Part shown: one piece after another, positions 33,816 through 42,146 of the stretch
How the letters are laid out: every line of letters starts with the position of its first letter
Position numbering within the stretch: position 1 is the first letter of the stretch
Assembly: GCA_040756655.1 (NCBI GenBank)
Contig: JBFLYN010000007.1
Coordinates: 36,469-100,468, forward strand
Direction: 5' to 3'
Source: JBFLYN01 sp040756655
GTDB lineage: Bacteria > Bacillota > Sulfobacillia > UBA8153
DNA: 64,000 nucleotides
Notes under the pieces: model-generated
Database searches by the model: none
What the model was told of the DNA's origin: nothing
Seen by the model: the letters and a program-made list of their open reading frames with translations, nothing else
Position numbers and translations under genes: made by a program

Positions 33816-35072
33816 GTGAACGCCACTTCGCTTCTTGATCATGTCAGAAGCTACTTTGACGACGCCGCCGACCTGATCGGACTGGATCCCGGGTACCGGC
33901 AGGTCCTCTTTTACCCGGAACGGGTGCTGGCCGTGAACATCCCGGCCAAGGTAGGGGGCACGCTCCAGGTCCTCCGGGGCTACCGGGTACAGCACTCCAG
34001 CGTGCGCGGCCCTTACAAGGGTGGGATCCGCTACCACCCGGCAGTTGAGGTAGACGAGATCACTGCTCTGGCGGCCCTGATGACCTGGAAGTGTTCGCTC
34101 CTAAACCTACCCTACGGCGGCGCCAAGGGTGGTGTGGCCTGCGACCCGGCCCTGATGTCCCTGGCAGAACTGGAGCTGCTTACCCGGAGGTATGTCCGCA
34201 TGCTCATGCCCAACCTGGGTCCCCTGGTGGACATCCCGGCGCCGGACGTCAACACCAACGAGCGCATCATGGCTTGGATCGTGGACGAAGCCAGCGTGCT
34301 GGCGGGCTACAATGTGCCGTCCATCGTCACCGGCAAACCTCTCACCCTCGGGGGTTCCCTGGGACGGCGGGAGGCCACTGGATACGGCGCCGCTTCCTTG
34401 GCCTTGGCCGCCCTGCAGCTACTTGGACGCGACGCCCGGGATACCACTGTGGCTATCCAGGGATTTGGGAAAGTGGGCAGCTGGGCGGCCCGGCGGCTGG
34501 CGGAGGCCGGGTGCAAGGTGGTGGCAGTTTCCGATGTGTCCGGGGGTAAGTACCGGGCCTTGGGTCTTCCCGTGGCCCAGCTGGCGGAATTCACGGCCGG
34601 ACCCCCGGAGCAATTCCTGCACGGCTGCCGGGTCCCCGGTGCAGAAGATCTCAGCAACCGTGACCTTTTGGAGCTGGACGTGGACGTGTTGGTCCCGGCG
34701 GCCATGGAAAACCAGATCACGGCGGAAGTTGCCCAAAACGTCAAGGCCGCACTGGTGGTGGAGGGGGCCAACGGCCCCACCGTACCGGCGGCCGACACCA
34801 TACTGGCCAACAAAGGCTGCGTGGTTCTGCCCGACATCCTGGTCAACGCCGGCGGCGTGGTGGTCTCCTATTTCGAGTGGGTACAAAACCTCCAGGCCAT
34901 TTCCTGGAGCCTGGCAGAGATCCAGCAGAGACTGGAAAACGTCTTGGTCAACGGGCTCCATGCCGTCTGGGAAGCAACCCAGGACCTAGGAATCACTCCC
35001 CGTCAGGCCGCCTACGTACTGGCCATTCGCCGGGTGGACGAGGTGTTGAAACTCAGACATGATCCGCACTAG
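33816..35072 (+). CDS. gdhA: Glutamate dehydrogenase (Glu/Leu/Phe/Val family)
   Basis: Oxidatively deaminates glutamate to 2-oxoglutarate, or the reverse. 418 residues, the size of hexameric bacterial and archaeal catabolic enzymes. Blocks: GPYKGGIRYHP, the catalytic-lysine block LPYGGAKGGVACDP, VDIPAPDVNTNE, the nucleotide-binding IQGFGKVGSWAA (near residue 218) and the GANGPT / LPDILVNAGGVVVSYFEW region. GTG at 33816 with GGGGGG about seven bases upstream. It converges with the prolyl oligopeptidase gene, 24 bases apart. It is the natural sink for glutamate from the histidine and peptide pathways here. Confidence 0.95.
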   Translation: MNATSLLDHVRSYFDDAADLIGLDPGYRQVLFYPERVLAVNIPAKVGGTLQVLRGYRVQHSSVRGPYKGGIRYHPAVEVDEITALAALMTWKCSLLNLPYGGAKGGVACDPALMSLAELELLTRRYVRMLMPNLGPLVDIPAPDVNTNERIMAWIVDEASVLAGYNVPSIVTGKPLTLGGSLGRREATGYGAASLALAALQLLGRDARDTTVAIQGFGKVGSWAARRLAEAGCKVVAVSDVSGGKYRALGLPVAQLAEFTAGPPEQFLHGCRVPGAEDLSNRDLLELDVDVLVPAAMENQITAEVAQNVKAALVVEGANGPTVPAADTILANKGCVVLPDILVNAGGVVVSYFEWVQNLQAISWSLAEIQQRLENVLVNGLHAVWEATQDLGITPRQAAYVLAIRRVDEVLKLRHDPH

Positions 35073-35096
35073 GGTGGGCCCATCCTTGGGTGAGAG

Positions 35097-37136
35097 TCAG
35101 ATCGCCAGTTCCAGCTGCCAGGCCAGGAAGGCCCAGATGTCCGCCTGCTCCTGGATGATGCGGGTCACAGGCTTGCCTGCCCCATGTCCGGCCTGGGACT
35201 CGGTCCTTAGGAGCACCGGTAACCCTGATGACGAAGCACGCTGGAGGAGCGCCGCCATCTTGCGGGCGTGCATGGGGTCTACACGGCTATCCGAACCGGC
35301 AGTATGCAATAGCGTGGCCGGGTAGCTCTCTCCCTCCACCACCCGGTGGTAGGGTGAGTAGGCCAGCAGCCATCGAAAATGCTCCGGGTCGTCGGGCGAT
35401 CCGTATTCGGATACCCACAGGGCACCGATCAGGAACCGGTGGTAGCGGAGCATGTCCAGGAGGGGCACCCCGCAGGCTACGGCCCGGAACATGGCAGGTC
35501 TCTGGGTCATGGCCGCACCCACCAGGAGTCCCCCGTTGCTTCCGCCGGCTATGCCCAGGTGCCGGCATGACGTATACCCGGCGTCCACCAGGTACTGGGC
35601 GGCAGCCAGGAAATCATCGAACACGTTTTGCTTGTTCTCCAGCATGCCGGCGCGATGCCAGTCTTCCCCATACTCGCTGCCGCCCCGAAGGTTGGCCTGG
35701 GCATAGACTCCCCCGGCCTGCAACCAGGGCAGCACGGCGGCCCTGAACTCCGGCGTGCGGGCGATGTTAAAACCCCCGTAGCCCGTCAACACGGTCGGCC
35801 GCCGGCCGTCCAGCTCGAGGTCTTCGCGGTGCAGGATGAACATGGGCACCCGGGTGCCGTCCAACGAGCGGTAGAACACCTGCCGCACCCGCAAGCCCGC
35901 AGGCTTCTCCCAGTCCTCGCCGGCCAGGCCGGGCACTGCCTGGACCCGGGCCACCTCCAGGCGGTAGATGGACGGCGGCGTGGTAAACGAGGTAAAGGTG
36001 AAAAAGCCCACTTCTCCGCCGGTCTTTCCCTGTACCTTGGAGATGGTGCCCGGCTCGGGCAGGGGCACCTCCGAGGCCAGGCTGCCGTCGAGCTCGTATA
36101 CCAACAGGCGGGAACATGCATCCTTCATGGCGGTCACCACCAGCTTGTTGCCCACCACGGAAAAGGCTTCAAGGATCACGTCCGATGCCGGGATGATTAC
36201 CTTCCAGTGCTCTTCCCCGGGATGCCGGGGGTCGACCGCCACTACCCGGTAGGTGGATGCAAGGTAGTTGGTGAGCAAGTACAGGGAATCCCCGACCATT
36301 TCCCCGTAGAACAGGGCATCGCGATCCGTCACCACCGCCGCGAAGCCGCTGCCCGGGGTCTCCTCGGAGCGCAGGAAGATCTCGGACCTGCGCCAGCCTT
36401 CGTAGCAGGTGACCAGGAGGTAGCGCCCGTCATCGGATACTTGCACCTGCCGCATTTCGCGCATGGGCCGGCCGTCGCCGAACACCACCGGGTCCTGGGC
36501 CGGATCCGTGCCCAGCACGTGGTAGCGCACCCGGCTATGGTAGTTCTCCTCGCCACCGGGCACCTCTCCCGGGTCGGGATAGCGGGTGTAGTAGAAGCCT
36601 GATTCGTCCTTTTTCCAGGCCACACTGGAATGGCGGGTGCGGGGGATCGCTTCGGAAAGGTGGCCTTCGCTTTCCAGGTCGAGCACGTACAGAGTGCTCC
36701 ACTCATCGCCGTCCCGTGAGTACCCGTAGGCCAGGTAACGGCCGCTGGGCGAAGGGTACCACCAGTCCAGGGACACCAGTCCTCCGGCATCAGCGATGTT
36801 GGGGTCCAGCACCGGGCGTTCGTTCCCGTCCCTGAGGTCCCGTACCATCAAGACGGGCTGGTTTTGCCCGGGGCTGCGCCTGGTAAAGAAGAGGGAGTTG
36901 TCCCGCACTACCGGGTTGCCCACAGCGGTGTGGGCAAAGGCCCTTTCCAGTCGCCGGGCGAAGTAGTCGCGCTGGGGCAAAGTATCCAGTACAGAGCGAG
37001 TGTACGCGTTCTGTTGTTCGGTCCAAGCCCGCACTTCATCGCTGGAACCATCCTCGAGCCAGCGGTACGGGTCCACGATGGTGGTACCATGGAGCACCTC
37101 GGTCACCGGCCTAACGGCAGTCTGGGGCGGTTTCAA
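35097..37136 (-). CDS. Prolyl oligopeptidase (S9A)
   Basis: Cleaves short peptides after proline. 679 residues, normal for the family: the conserved opening VLHGTTIVDPYRWLEDG, a seven-bladed propeller (about 70-400) and the C-terminal hydrolase domain with GGFNIARTP, the nucleophile in GIAGGSNGGLLVG, the acid in AGSDSRVDP and the histidine in QAGHGAGKP. No signal peptide, so cytoplasmic. TTG at 37136 has GAGGTG six bases upstream and gives the right N-terminus; an ATG at 37160 lacks a ribosome site at good spacing. Confidence 0.94.
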   Translation of the reverse strand: MKPPQTAVRPVTEVLHGTTIVDPYRWLEDGSSDEVRAWTEQQNAYTRSVLDTLPQRDYFARRLERAFAHTAVGNPVVRDNSLFFTRRSPGQNQPVLMVRDLRDGNERPVLDPNIADAGGLVSLDWWYPSPSGRYLAYGYSRDGDEWSTLYVLDLESEGHLSEAIPRTRHSSVAWKKDESGFYYTRYPDPGEVPGGEENYHSRVRYHVLGTDPAQDPVVFGDGRPMREMRQVQVSDDGRYLLVTCYEGWRRSEIFLRSEETPGSGFAAVVTDRDALFYGEMVGDSLYLLTNYLASTYRVVAVDPRHPGEEHWKVIIPASDVILEAFSVVGNKLVVTAMKDACSRLLVYELDGSLASEVPLPEPGTISKVQGKTGGEVGFFTFTSFTTPPSIYRLEVARVQAVPGLAGEDWEKPAGLRVRQVFYRSLDGTRVPMFILHREDLELDGRRPTVLTGYGGFNIARTPEFRAAVLPWLQAGGVYAQANLRGGSEYGEDWHRAGMLENKQNVFDDFLAAAQYLVDAGYTSCRHLGIAGGSNGGLLVGAAMTQRPAMFRAVACGVPLLDMLRYHRFLIGALWVSEYGSPDDPEHFRWLLAYSPYHRVVEGESYPATLLHTAGSDSRVDPMHARKMAALLQRASSSGLPVLLRTESQAGHGAGKPVTRIIQEQADIWAFLAWQLELAI

Positions 37137-37395
37137 GGGGCTCACCTCGCAAAGCCACATGGATTGCCGCCGCACCTGCCGGGAGAGCTGGCGGCCCGGT
37201 AGCTTTCGACGGTACCGTCCCTGGCACCTCCTGGTCGCGATCATGCCCCGGGGAGCCCTCGCCTTAGTATGACAAAAGACGTTCCATGTCGCCATTTTCG
37301 TCCAGTTAAGAAGGAATGGCGCTTCTTTGGTAGAAGTATGCGAGAAACACGAACCTTCCCGCTAGTGCAACTCCGGTCCCGTCTCAGCCCGCCAG

Positions 37396-37413
37396 CGGTG
37401 AACCGGTTCACCG
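37396..37413. promoter_or_regulatory. 18-base perfect palindrome, likely operator
   Basis: CGGTGAACCGGTTCACCG is its own reverse complement over 18 bases. It lies in the 449-base region between the prolyl oligopeptidase start (minus) and the Dpp-type transporter operon (plus), a good place for a dimeric regulator to control both. The rest of that region (37137-37585) shows no gene; I could not assign clear promoters. Confidence 0.55.
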
Positions 37414-37585
37414 TCCACTCGACCTTCTGACAATTCTGGTTCCAGCCTTGCCAGCGCCGTCGTGGCCGTTCGGTCATCTGCCGCTGCGCGCCCGTCAACC
37501 GTGGGTGCACGCGGGAGAGGGGGTGAGAGCACACCCAGAAGACCCATTGGATGAGTAACCGAGCAATCCTGAGAGGGGGATCACC

Positions 37586-39226
37586 TTGAACCACCGCAAC
37601 AGAGGGCTGGTCCGATTGGCCCTGATCGTCCTGGTCGCCCTATTGGTGTCAACGGCCGCCGCCTGCCAACGGGCGGAGCCCCCAAAACCGGCTCCCGCCG
37701 CTCCTGCTCCCACCGTGCCCACGCCCCCGCAGCCCAAACCGGGCGGGACTCTCGTCCTGGCGGTGGGTGGCAACCCGGTATCTTTGGACCCGGCCTTGAT
37801 GCGCGACTGGATCAGCCGCCAAGCCATTATCAACATGTATGACTCCCTGGTTGACCTCAACGAGAAAGAGGAAGTCGTCCCGTCCCTGGCCAAATCCTGG
37901 CGGGTAGAGGAAGGCGGTTTGAGGTATGTCTTCGAGCTGCGGGACGACGTGCTGTTCCACGACGGAACCCGCTTTAACGCTGAGGCAGTGAAGTTTAACT
38001 ACGACCGCATGCTGGACCCGGCGTTCAACTCGCGCAACCTGGCCACCCTTAGTCCCGTCATCGCTAGGGTGGAGGTCCTAGGTGAGTTCACCGTGGCCTT
38101 CAACCTCAAGCGCATCGACGTAGACTTCTTGACGGAGATGAGCTGGAGCGGCCTGATGGTCAGCCCCACCGCCGCCCGCCTCCATGGAGTGGACTTTGCG
38201 CGCAACCCGGTGGGCACCGGGCCCTTCGCATTCAAGGCCTTTGAGCCCGACAGCCACCTGGACCTGGTTCGCAACGATAAGTACTGGCGGGGTGCCCCCC
38301 TGGTGGATGGGATCCGGGTGCGGATCATCCCCGAGGCCAGCACCCGCAATGTGGAGCTGGAAGCAGGGAACCTTCACATCTCGTATCACGCCAGTGCCAA
38401 GGACCGGGAACGGCTAAAGCGGGCTGGCTTAGTCGTGGAGGAGAGAACCACCGCCAGCTTCCAGATGCTCTCGTTCAACCTGGCCGATGGACCCACTGCT
38501 GAGCTGGCCGTTAGGAATGCCATTGCCCGGGCCATAGACCGCGACATTATCATCCAACAGGTCCTGCACGGGGCCGCCCAAAAGAGCCGGGCCGGGGTGC
38601 CTTCCACGTCACCCTACTACCACGCAGATGTTCCCATGATCGAGTACAACACCAAAGAAGCTGAAAGGATCCTGGACCAAGCCGGCTGGGTCAAGGGTGC
38701 CGACGGCATCCGGCGAAAGGGCGGGGAGCTCCTTAAGATCAAACTGGTAACCAGCGACGCAGAGGAACGCGTCCTCATCAGCCAGATCATCCAAGAGCAG
38801 CTCAACCTGGTCGGGTTCAGTGTGGAGATCGTAACCCTGGAGTGGGGGGCCTACCTGGATGCCATGCGGGCAGGTAACTACCACATCTCCTACTGGAGCC
38901 TGGGCGGTACGGCTTTGAGAAGCTCCAACGGTACCGCCAACATGAAGTCCGACGCTCACTGGAACGTTTCCCAGATTCGCCGCCAGCCGGCCCTGGCCGA
39001 CGTTTCCGCCAGGATCGACGTGATCGTGGACACGGCGTCCCAGACCGTCGACGACCAGACCCGGTTCAACATGCTCAAGGAGTTCCAGATGCTCTCATAC
39101 GAACACCAGCTCATCTTCTGGCTGTGGCATGTACAGAGCCACCACGTATTCCAACCCTACGTGAAAGATTACATCCTGTACAACTACAACATCATCTGGA
39201 CCTACGACGTGTGGCTGGACCGGTAG
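37586..39226 (+). CDS. dppA: Peptide ABC transporter substrate-binding lipoprotein
   Basis: SBP_bac_5 family protein of 546 residues that captures oligo- or dipeptides (nickel or glutathione are also possible in the family). Lipoprotein signal with lipobox TAAAC (Cys near residue 27), a proline/alanine linker to about 50, then GGTLVLAVGGNPVSLDPA and the family signature region GLRYVFELRDDVLFHDGTRF, plus NPVGTGPFAFKAF. TTG start with AGAGGGGGATC upstream. A strong hairpin separates it from the permease genes. First gene of the transporter operon. Confidence 0.93.
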   Translation: MNHRNRGLVRLALIVLVALLVSTAAACQRAEPPKPAPAAPAPTVPTPPQPKPGGTLVLAVGGNPVSLDPALMRDWISRQAIINMYDSLVDLNEKEEVVPSLAKSWRVEEGGLRYVFELRDDVLFHDGTRFNAEAVKFNYDRMLDPAFNSRNLATLSPVIARVEVLGEFTVAFNLKRIDVDFLTEMSWSGLMVSPTAARLHGVDFARNPVGTGPFAFKAFEPDSHLDLVRNDKYWRGAPLVDGIRVRIIPEASTRNVELEAGNLHISYHASAKDRERLKRAGLVVEERTTASFQMLSFNLADGPTAELAVRNAIARAIDRDIIIQQVLHGAAQKSRAGVPSTSPYYHADVPMIEYNTKEAERILDQAGWVKGADGIRRKGGELLKIKLVTSDAEERVLISQIIQEQLNLVGFSVEIVTLEWGAYLDAMRAGNYHISYWSLGGTALRSSNGTANMKSDAHWNVSQIRRQPALADVSARIDVIVDTASQTVDDQTRFNMLKEFQMLSYEHQLIFWLWHVQSHHVFQPYVKDYILYNYNIIWTYDVWLDR

Positions 39227-39238
39227 CTCTGCCCAAGC

Positions 39239-39268
39239 GCGGGAAGGGCAGTTTCCTGCCCTTCCCGC
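39239..39268 (+). other. Intercistronic hairpin between dppA and dppB
   Basis: A perfect 12-base-pair stem GCGGGAAGGGCA/TGCCCTTCCCGC with a six-base loop, 12 bases past the dppA stop and without a U-run. Such hairpins protect the binding-protein message and lower expression of the downstream genes. Confidence 0.65.
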
Positions 39269-39305
39269 TACCCAGAGACCGCGGCCGCCCCAAAGGAGGG
39301 CACCC

Positions 39306-40259
39306 TTGCACAAGTACCTGCTCAAGCGCCTCATCCTGGCCGTGCCCACCATCATCGGTGTGCTGACCCTGGTGTTTTTGGCCATGCACCTTGCACCCGG
39401 GGACCCCATCGACATGATGATTCCTCCTGACCTTGAGGGTTCAGCCAGGGAAGACATGGTCAACCGGATCCGGGCGCAGTACGGCTTCGATCAGCCCCTC
39501 CATATCCAGTACGTTAATTACCTGACGCGAGCTGCCCGTCTTGACCTGGGCCGTTCCCTGCGTAACCAGACCCCCATCATAGATGACTTGAGGCGCCGCA
39601 TTCCCAACACCTTGCAGCTGGGGTTTCTATCCCTGGTCATCTCCGTAACTGCCGGCGTAAGCTTGGGCATCGTTTCGGCCACCCGGCGTGACTCCCTGTT
39701 TGACAACGTGGCGATGTTTGGGGCACTGTTTGGTGTTTCCATCCCCAGTTTCTGGTTGGGGTACATGCTGATGCTGCTTTTTGGCCTGCACCTTAGGCTG
39801 CTGCCGCCGTCGGGATTTGGCGGTTCCGTCTTCACTGTCACCGGGCTGCGGCATGCCATATTGCCGGCCCTGACCCTGGGTACAACTTCGGCCGGGGTCT
39901 TTGCCCGGTTTACGCGCTCCAGCATGCTGGAAGTGATCAACCAAGACTATATCCGGACTGCCCGGGCCAAGGGGCTGGCCGAACGCGTGGTAGTCTTCCG
40001 GCATGCGCTGAAAAACGCTCTCATCCCCGTGATCACCCTGCTGGGGATCCAGTTTGGTGCCATGCTGGGCGGTTCGGTTATCGTGGAGACGGTGTTCGCG
40101 TGGCCGGGGGTGGGCCGGTACATGATTGCCGGGATCAACGCCCGGGACTTCCCGGTGGTCCAAGGTGCGGTAATGGTGGTGTCCACCGGGTTTGTCCTGG
40201 CCAACCTCCTGGCCGACTTGGCCTACGCCTACGTAAACCCGCGGATCCGTTACGAATAG
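39306..40259 (+). CDS. dppB: Peptide ABC transporter permease (DppB type)
   Basis: Inner-membrane channel subunit, 317 residues with about six transmembrane helices. The N-terminal segment (LLKRLILAVPTIIGVLTLVF) and the EAA loop block DYIRTARAKGL with the following HALKNALIPVITLLG are those of DppB/OppB permeases. TTG at 39306 has AAAGGAGGG five to six bases upstream. Seventeen bases separate it from dppC. Confidence 0.95.
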   Translation: MHKYLLKRLILAVPTIIGVLTLVFLAMHLAPGDPIDMMIPPDLEGSAREDMVNRIRAQYGFDQPLHIQYVNYLTRAARLDLGRSLRNQTPIIDDLRRRIPNTLQLGFLSLVISVTAGVSLGIVSATRRDSLFDNVAMFGALFGVSIPSFWLGYMLMLLFGLHLRLLPPSGFGGSVFTVTGLRHAILPALTLGTTSAGVFARFTRSSMLEVINQDYIRTARAKGLAERVVVFRHALKNALIPVITLLGIQFGAMLGGSVIVETVFAWPGVGRYMIAGINARDFPVVQGAVMVVSTGFVLANLLADLAYAYVNPRIRYE

Positions 40260-40276
40260 AACTGGAGGATCGAACC

Positions 40277-41185
40277 TTGTCCGATGGACTGAAGACCAAA
40301 CCCGCCCCCACCGTCGTGGCACTAGAGCGGGATGTCCGCCCGGCTGCCTCAGTTGGACGCCAGTTGCTCTTGCGGCTAAGGCGCAATCGCATGGCCGGCA
40401 TAGGCCTGGTGTTCCTCACCCTCATGATGCTCATGGCCATCCTGGCCCCCCACCTTACGCCCTACCAACCACAGCAGCAGCGGCTGCTCTGGCGGCTCCA
40501 GCCCCCGTCGCGCGATCACTGGATGGGCACCGACGAGCTGGGACGGGACATATTCACCCGGGTAGCGTACGGTGGGAGAGTTTCCCTGGTCATCGGCGTC
40601 TTGGGTTCCAGCATCGGGATGCTGACCGGCGTTACCCTTGGCGCAACCGCGGGGTACCTGGGCGGGCGGTTCGACAACCTGGTGATGCGGGTCATCGACA
40701 TCATGATGTCTTTCCCGGGTGTGCTTTTGGCCATCCTGATCGTGGCGGTCCTGGGCCCCGGCACCCACAACCTGGTGGTGGCCCTCTCCATCTGGTTTAC
40801 GCCCACCTTCGCCCGCATCACGCGCGGCTGCATTCTCGCCTTGCGGGACGTGGAGTTTGCCGAGGCTGCCCGGGCAGTGGGTGCGGGCTCGGCGCGTATC
40901 CTGTTTTTCCACCTGCTGATGAACTCGCTTTCACCCATCATCGTGTACATGACCCTGTCGGTGGCCACGTCCATACTGGTAGCTGCTGGCCTGGGATTCC
41001 TGGGGTTGGGAGTCCAACCTCCCACCGCTGAATGGGGCATCATGGTCAGCACCGGCCGACAATACCTGCGGGATGCACCCCACGTGATACTGTTTCCGGG
41101 ACTGGCCATCTTCCTGACGGTGCTGTCCATAAACTTCATCGGTGATGCCCTGCGTGATGCGTTGGACCCGCGGCTGAGGGTCTGA
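40277..41185 (+). CDS. dppC: Peptide ABC transporter permease (DppC type)
   Basis: Second permease subunit, 302 residues, with the OppC-type N-terminal segment (LLLRLRRNRMAGIGLVFL), the conserved HWMGTDELGRDIFTRVAYGG block and the EAA loop EFAEAARAVGAGSARILFFH. TTG at 40277 has GGAGG eight bases upstream. A longer in-frame reading from 40100 lies inside dppB. No ATPase genes (dppD, dppF) follow; the next two genes are small membrane proteins, so the transporter must borrow ATPases from elsewhere. Confidence 0.95.
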   Translation: MSDGLKTKPAPTVVALERDVRPAASVGRQLLLRLRRNRMAGIGLVFLTLMMLMAILAPHLTPYQPQQQRLLWRLQPPSRDHWMGTDELGRDIFTRVAYGGRVSLVIGVLGSSIGMLTGVTLGATAGYLGGRFDNLVMRVIDIMMSFPGVLLAILIVAVLGPGTHNLVVALSIWFTPTFARITRGCILALRDVEFAEAARAVGAGSARILFFHLLMNSLSPIIVYMTLSVATSILVAAGLGFLGLGVQPPTAEWGIMVSTGRQYLRDAPHVILFPGLAIFLTVLSINFIGDALRDALDPRLRV

Positions 41186-41230
41186 GCACGGGTCGGCTGT
41201 AACGGCCCGGGGATTGGGGGGTGGAGGGCC

Positions 41231-41695
41231 TTGGCCAGGCGGGCCTTGGGATGGACCGTATATGCTCTGGCCGCCCTGGCGCTGGGCCTGTCCTGGGCAC
41301 TAGTAGGCTGGCATGCCCAAGGTGTGCAGGCCCTCGAGGGTCTGCGCGTGGACTGGGCCGGGATGCAATGGGAGCCAGGCCCAAAGGCCCAGCTGACGAT
41401 CCGGCTGGACATCACCAGCACCAGCGGTCACCCTCTGGTGGTTACCAGCGTGCGACTGGTGACCTACCTGGGAGACGCCATCGTGGGCACCCGCCCGGCG
41501 TATCCCTTGGCTGTACCCGCAGGCCGTGACCCGGTCCGGATTGCCCTTCCGCTGGAGCTGCACCCGGAAGGCCCGGCTACCTTGGCTGGAGCTGCCGACC
41601 GGGCATGGCTGGTCAAGGGCTACCTGGACGTGCGGCTTCCCCGCAGCCGTCGCCTCTGGCACCGGGAGTTCGTGGTCCGGGAGAGCCTGCCATGA
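41231..41695 (+). CDS. Membrane-anchored protein, possible LEA14/WHy-like domain
   Basis: 154 residues with one N-terminal transmembrane helix (about 7-28) and an outside beta-rich domain. The stretch KAQLTIRLDITSTSGHPLVV, then VRLVTYLGDAIVGT and VPAGRDPVRIALPLEL, resembles the LEA14/WHy fold, but this is a weak similarity. TTG at 41231 has GGGTGGAGGG upstream. Its stop overlaps the next gene's ATG, and it follows dppC by 45 bases, so it probably belongs to the transporter operon. Confidence 0.65.
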   Translation: MARRALGWTVYALAALALGLSWALVGWHAQGVQALEGLRVDWAGMQWEPGPKAQLTIRLDITSTSGHPLVVTSVRLVTYLGDAIVGTRPAYPLAVPAGRDPVRIALPLELHPEGPATLAGAADRAWLVKGYLDVRLPRSRRLWHREFVVRESLP

Positions 41696-42087
41696 CCCCT
41701 CCGCCGGCCGCCCGCTGGGGCCAGGTGGTGGCCGCCGCCTTGGTGCTCGGGTTTTTTACGTTGAACGACTGGCCTCCCTACAGCTACTATGCCGTGGACA
41801 TCCCGGGCTGGCTCCAACTGGCCGCCCCCGGCCTGGGGGGCTGGTACGCGGCCCAGCAGTCTCACGGCGCCGAGGAATATGCCATGGCGCTGGGGATCCT
41901 GGTGGCCGGGGCGCTGGCCGTGCCGCTTTTGGCCATGGCAGCCACTTCCCACCTCCTGGGCACCATGGCCCTGGGGGACGTCATTCTCCTCTCCTACCTG
42001 CAACGGGCCGTGGCCCATGGTCTCCGGTTGCTGGTGCTGGTCGTATGCGGGCTGGCAGCCGGTGCTTTCCTCCGCCTGGCGCCGTAA
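41692..42087 (+). CDS. Small membrane protein of unknown function
   Basis: 131 residues with three probable transmembrane helices: about 12-29, 63-84 and 112-128. No recognised family. ATG at 41692 overlaps the previous stop as ATGA, so it is coupled to the LEA14-like gene; an in-frame start at 41605 lies inside that gene. It converges with the S9 peptidase gene. Confidence 0.65.
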   Translation: MTPPPAARWGQVVAAALVLGFFTLNDWPPYSYYAVDIPGWLQLAAPGLGGWYAAQQSHGAEEYAMALGILVAGALAVPLLAMAATSHLLGTMALGDVILLSYLQRAVAHGLRLLVLVVCGLAAGAFLRLAP

Positions 42088-42146
42088 ATGCCCCGGGGGA
42101 CGGGCCGTGCGCTTCTGCCATCCCGTCCCGGCGTGACCGCGCCGCC

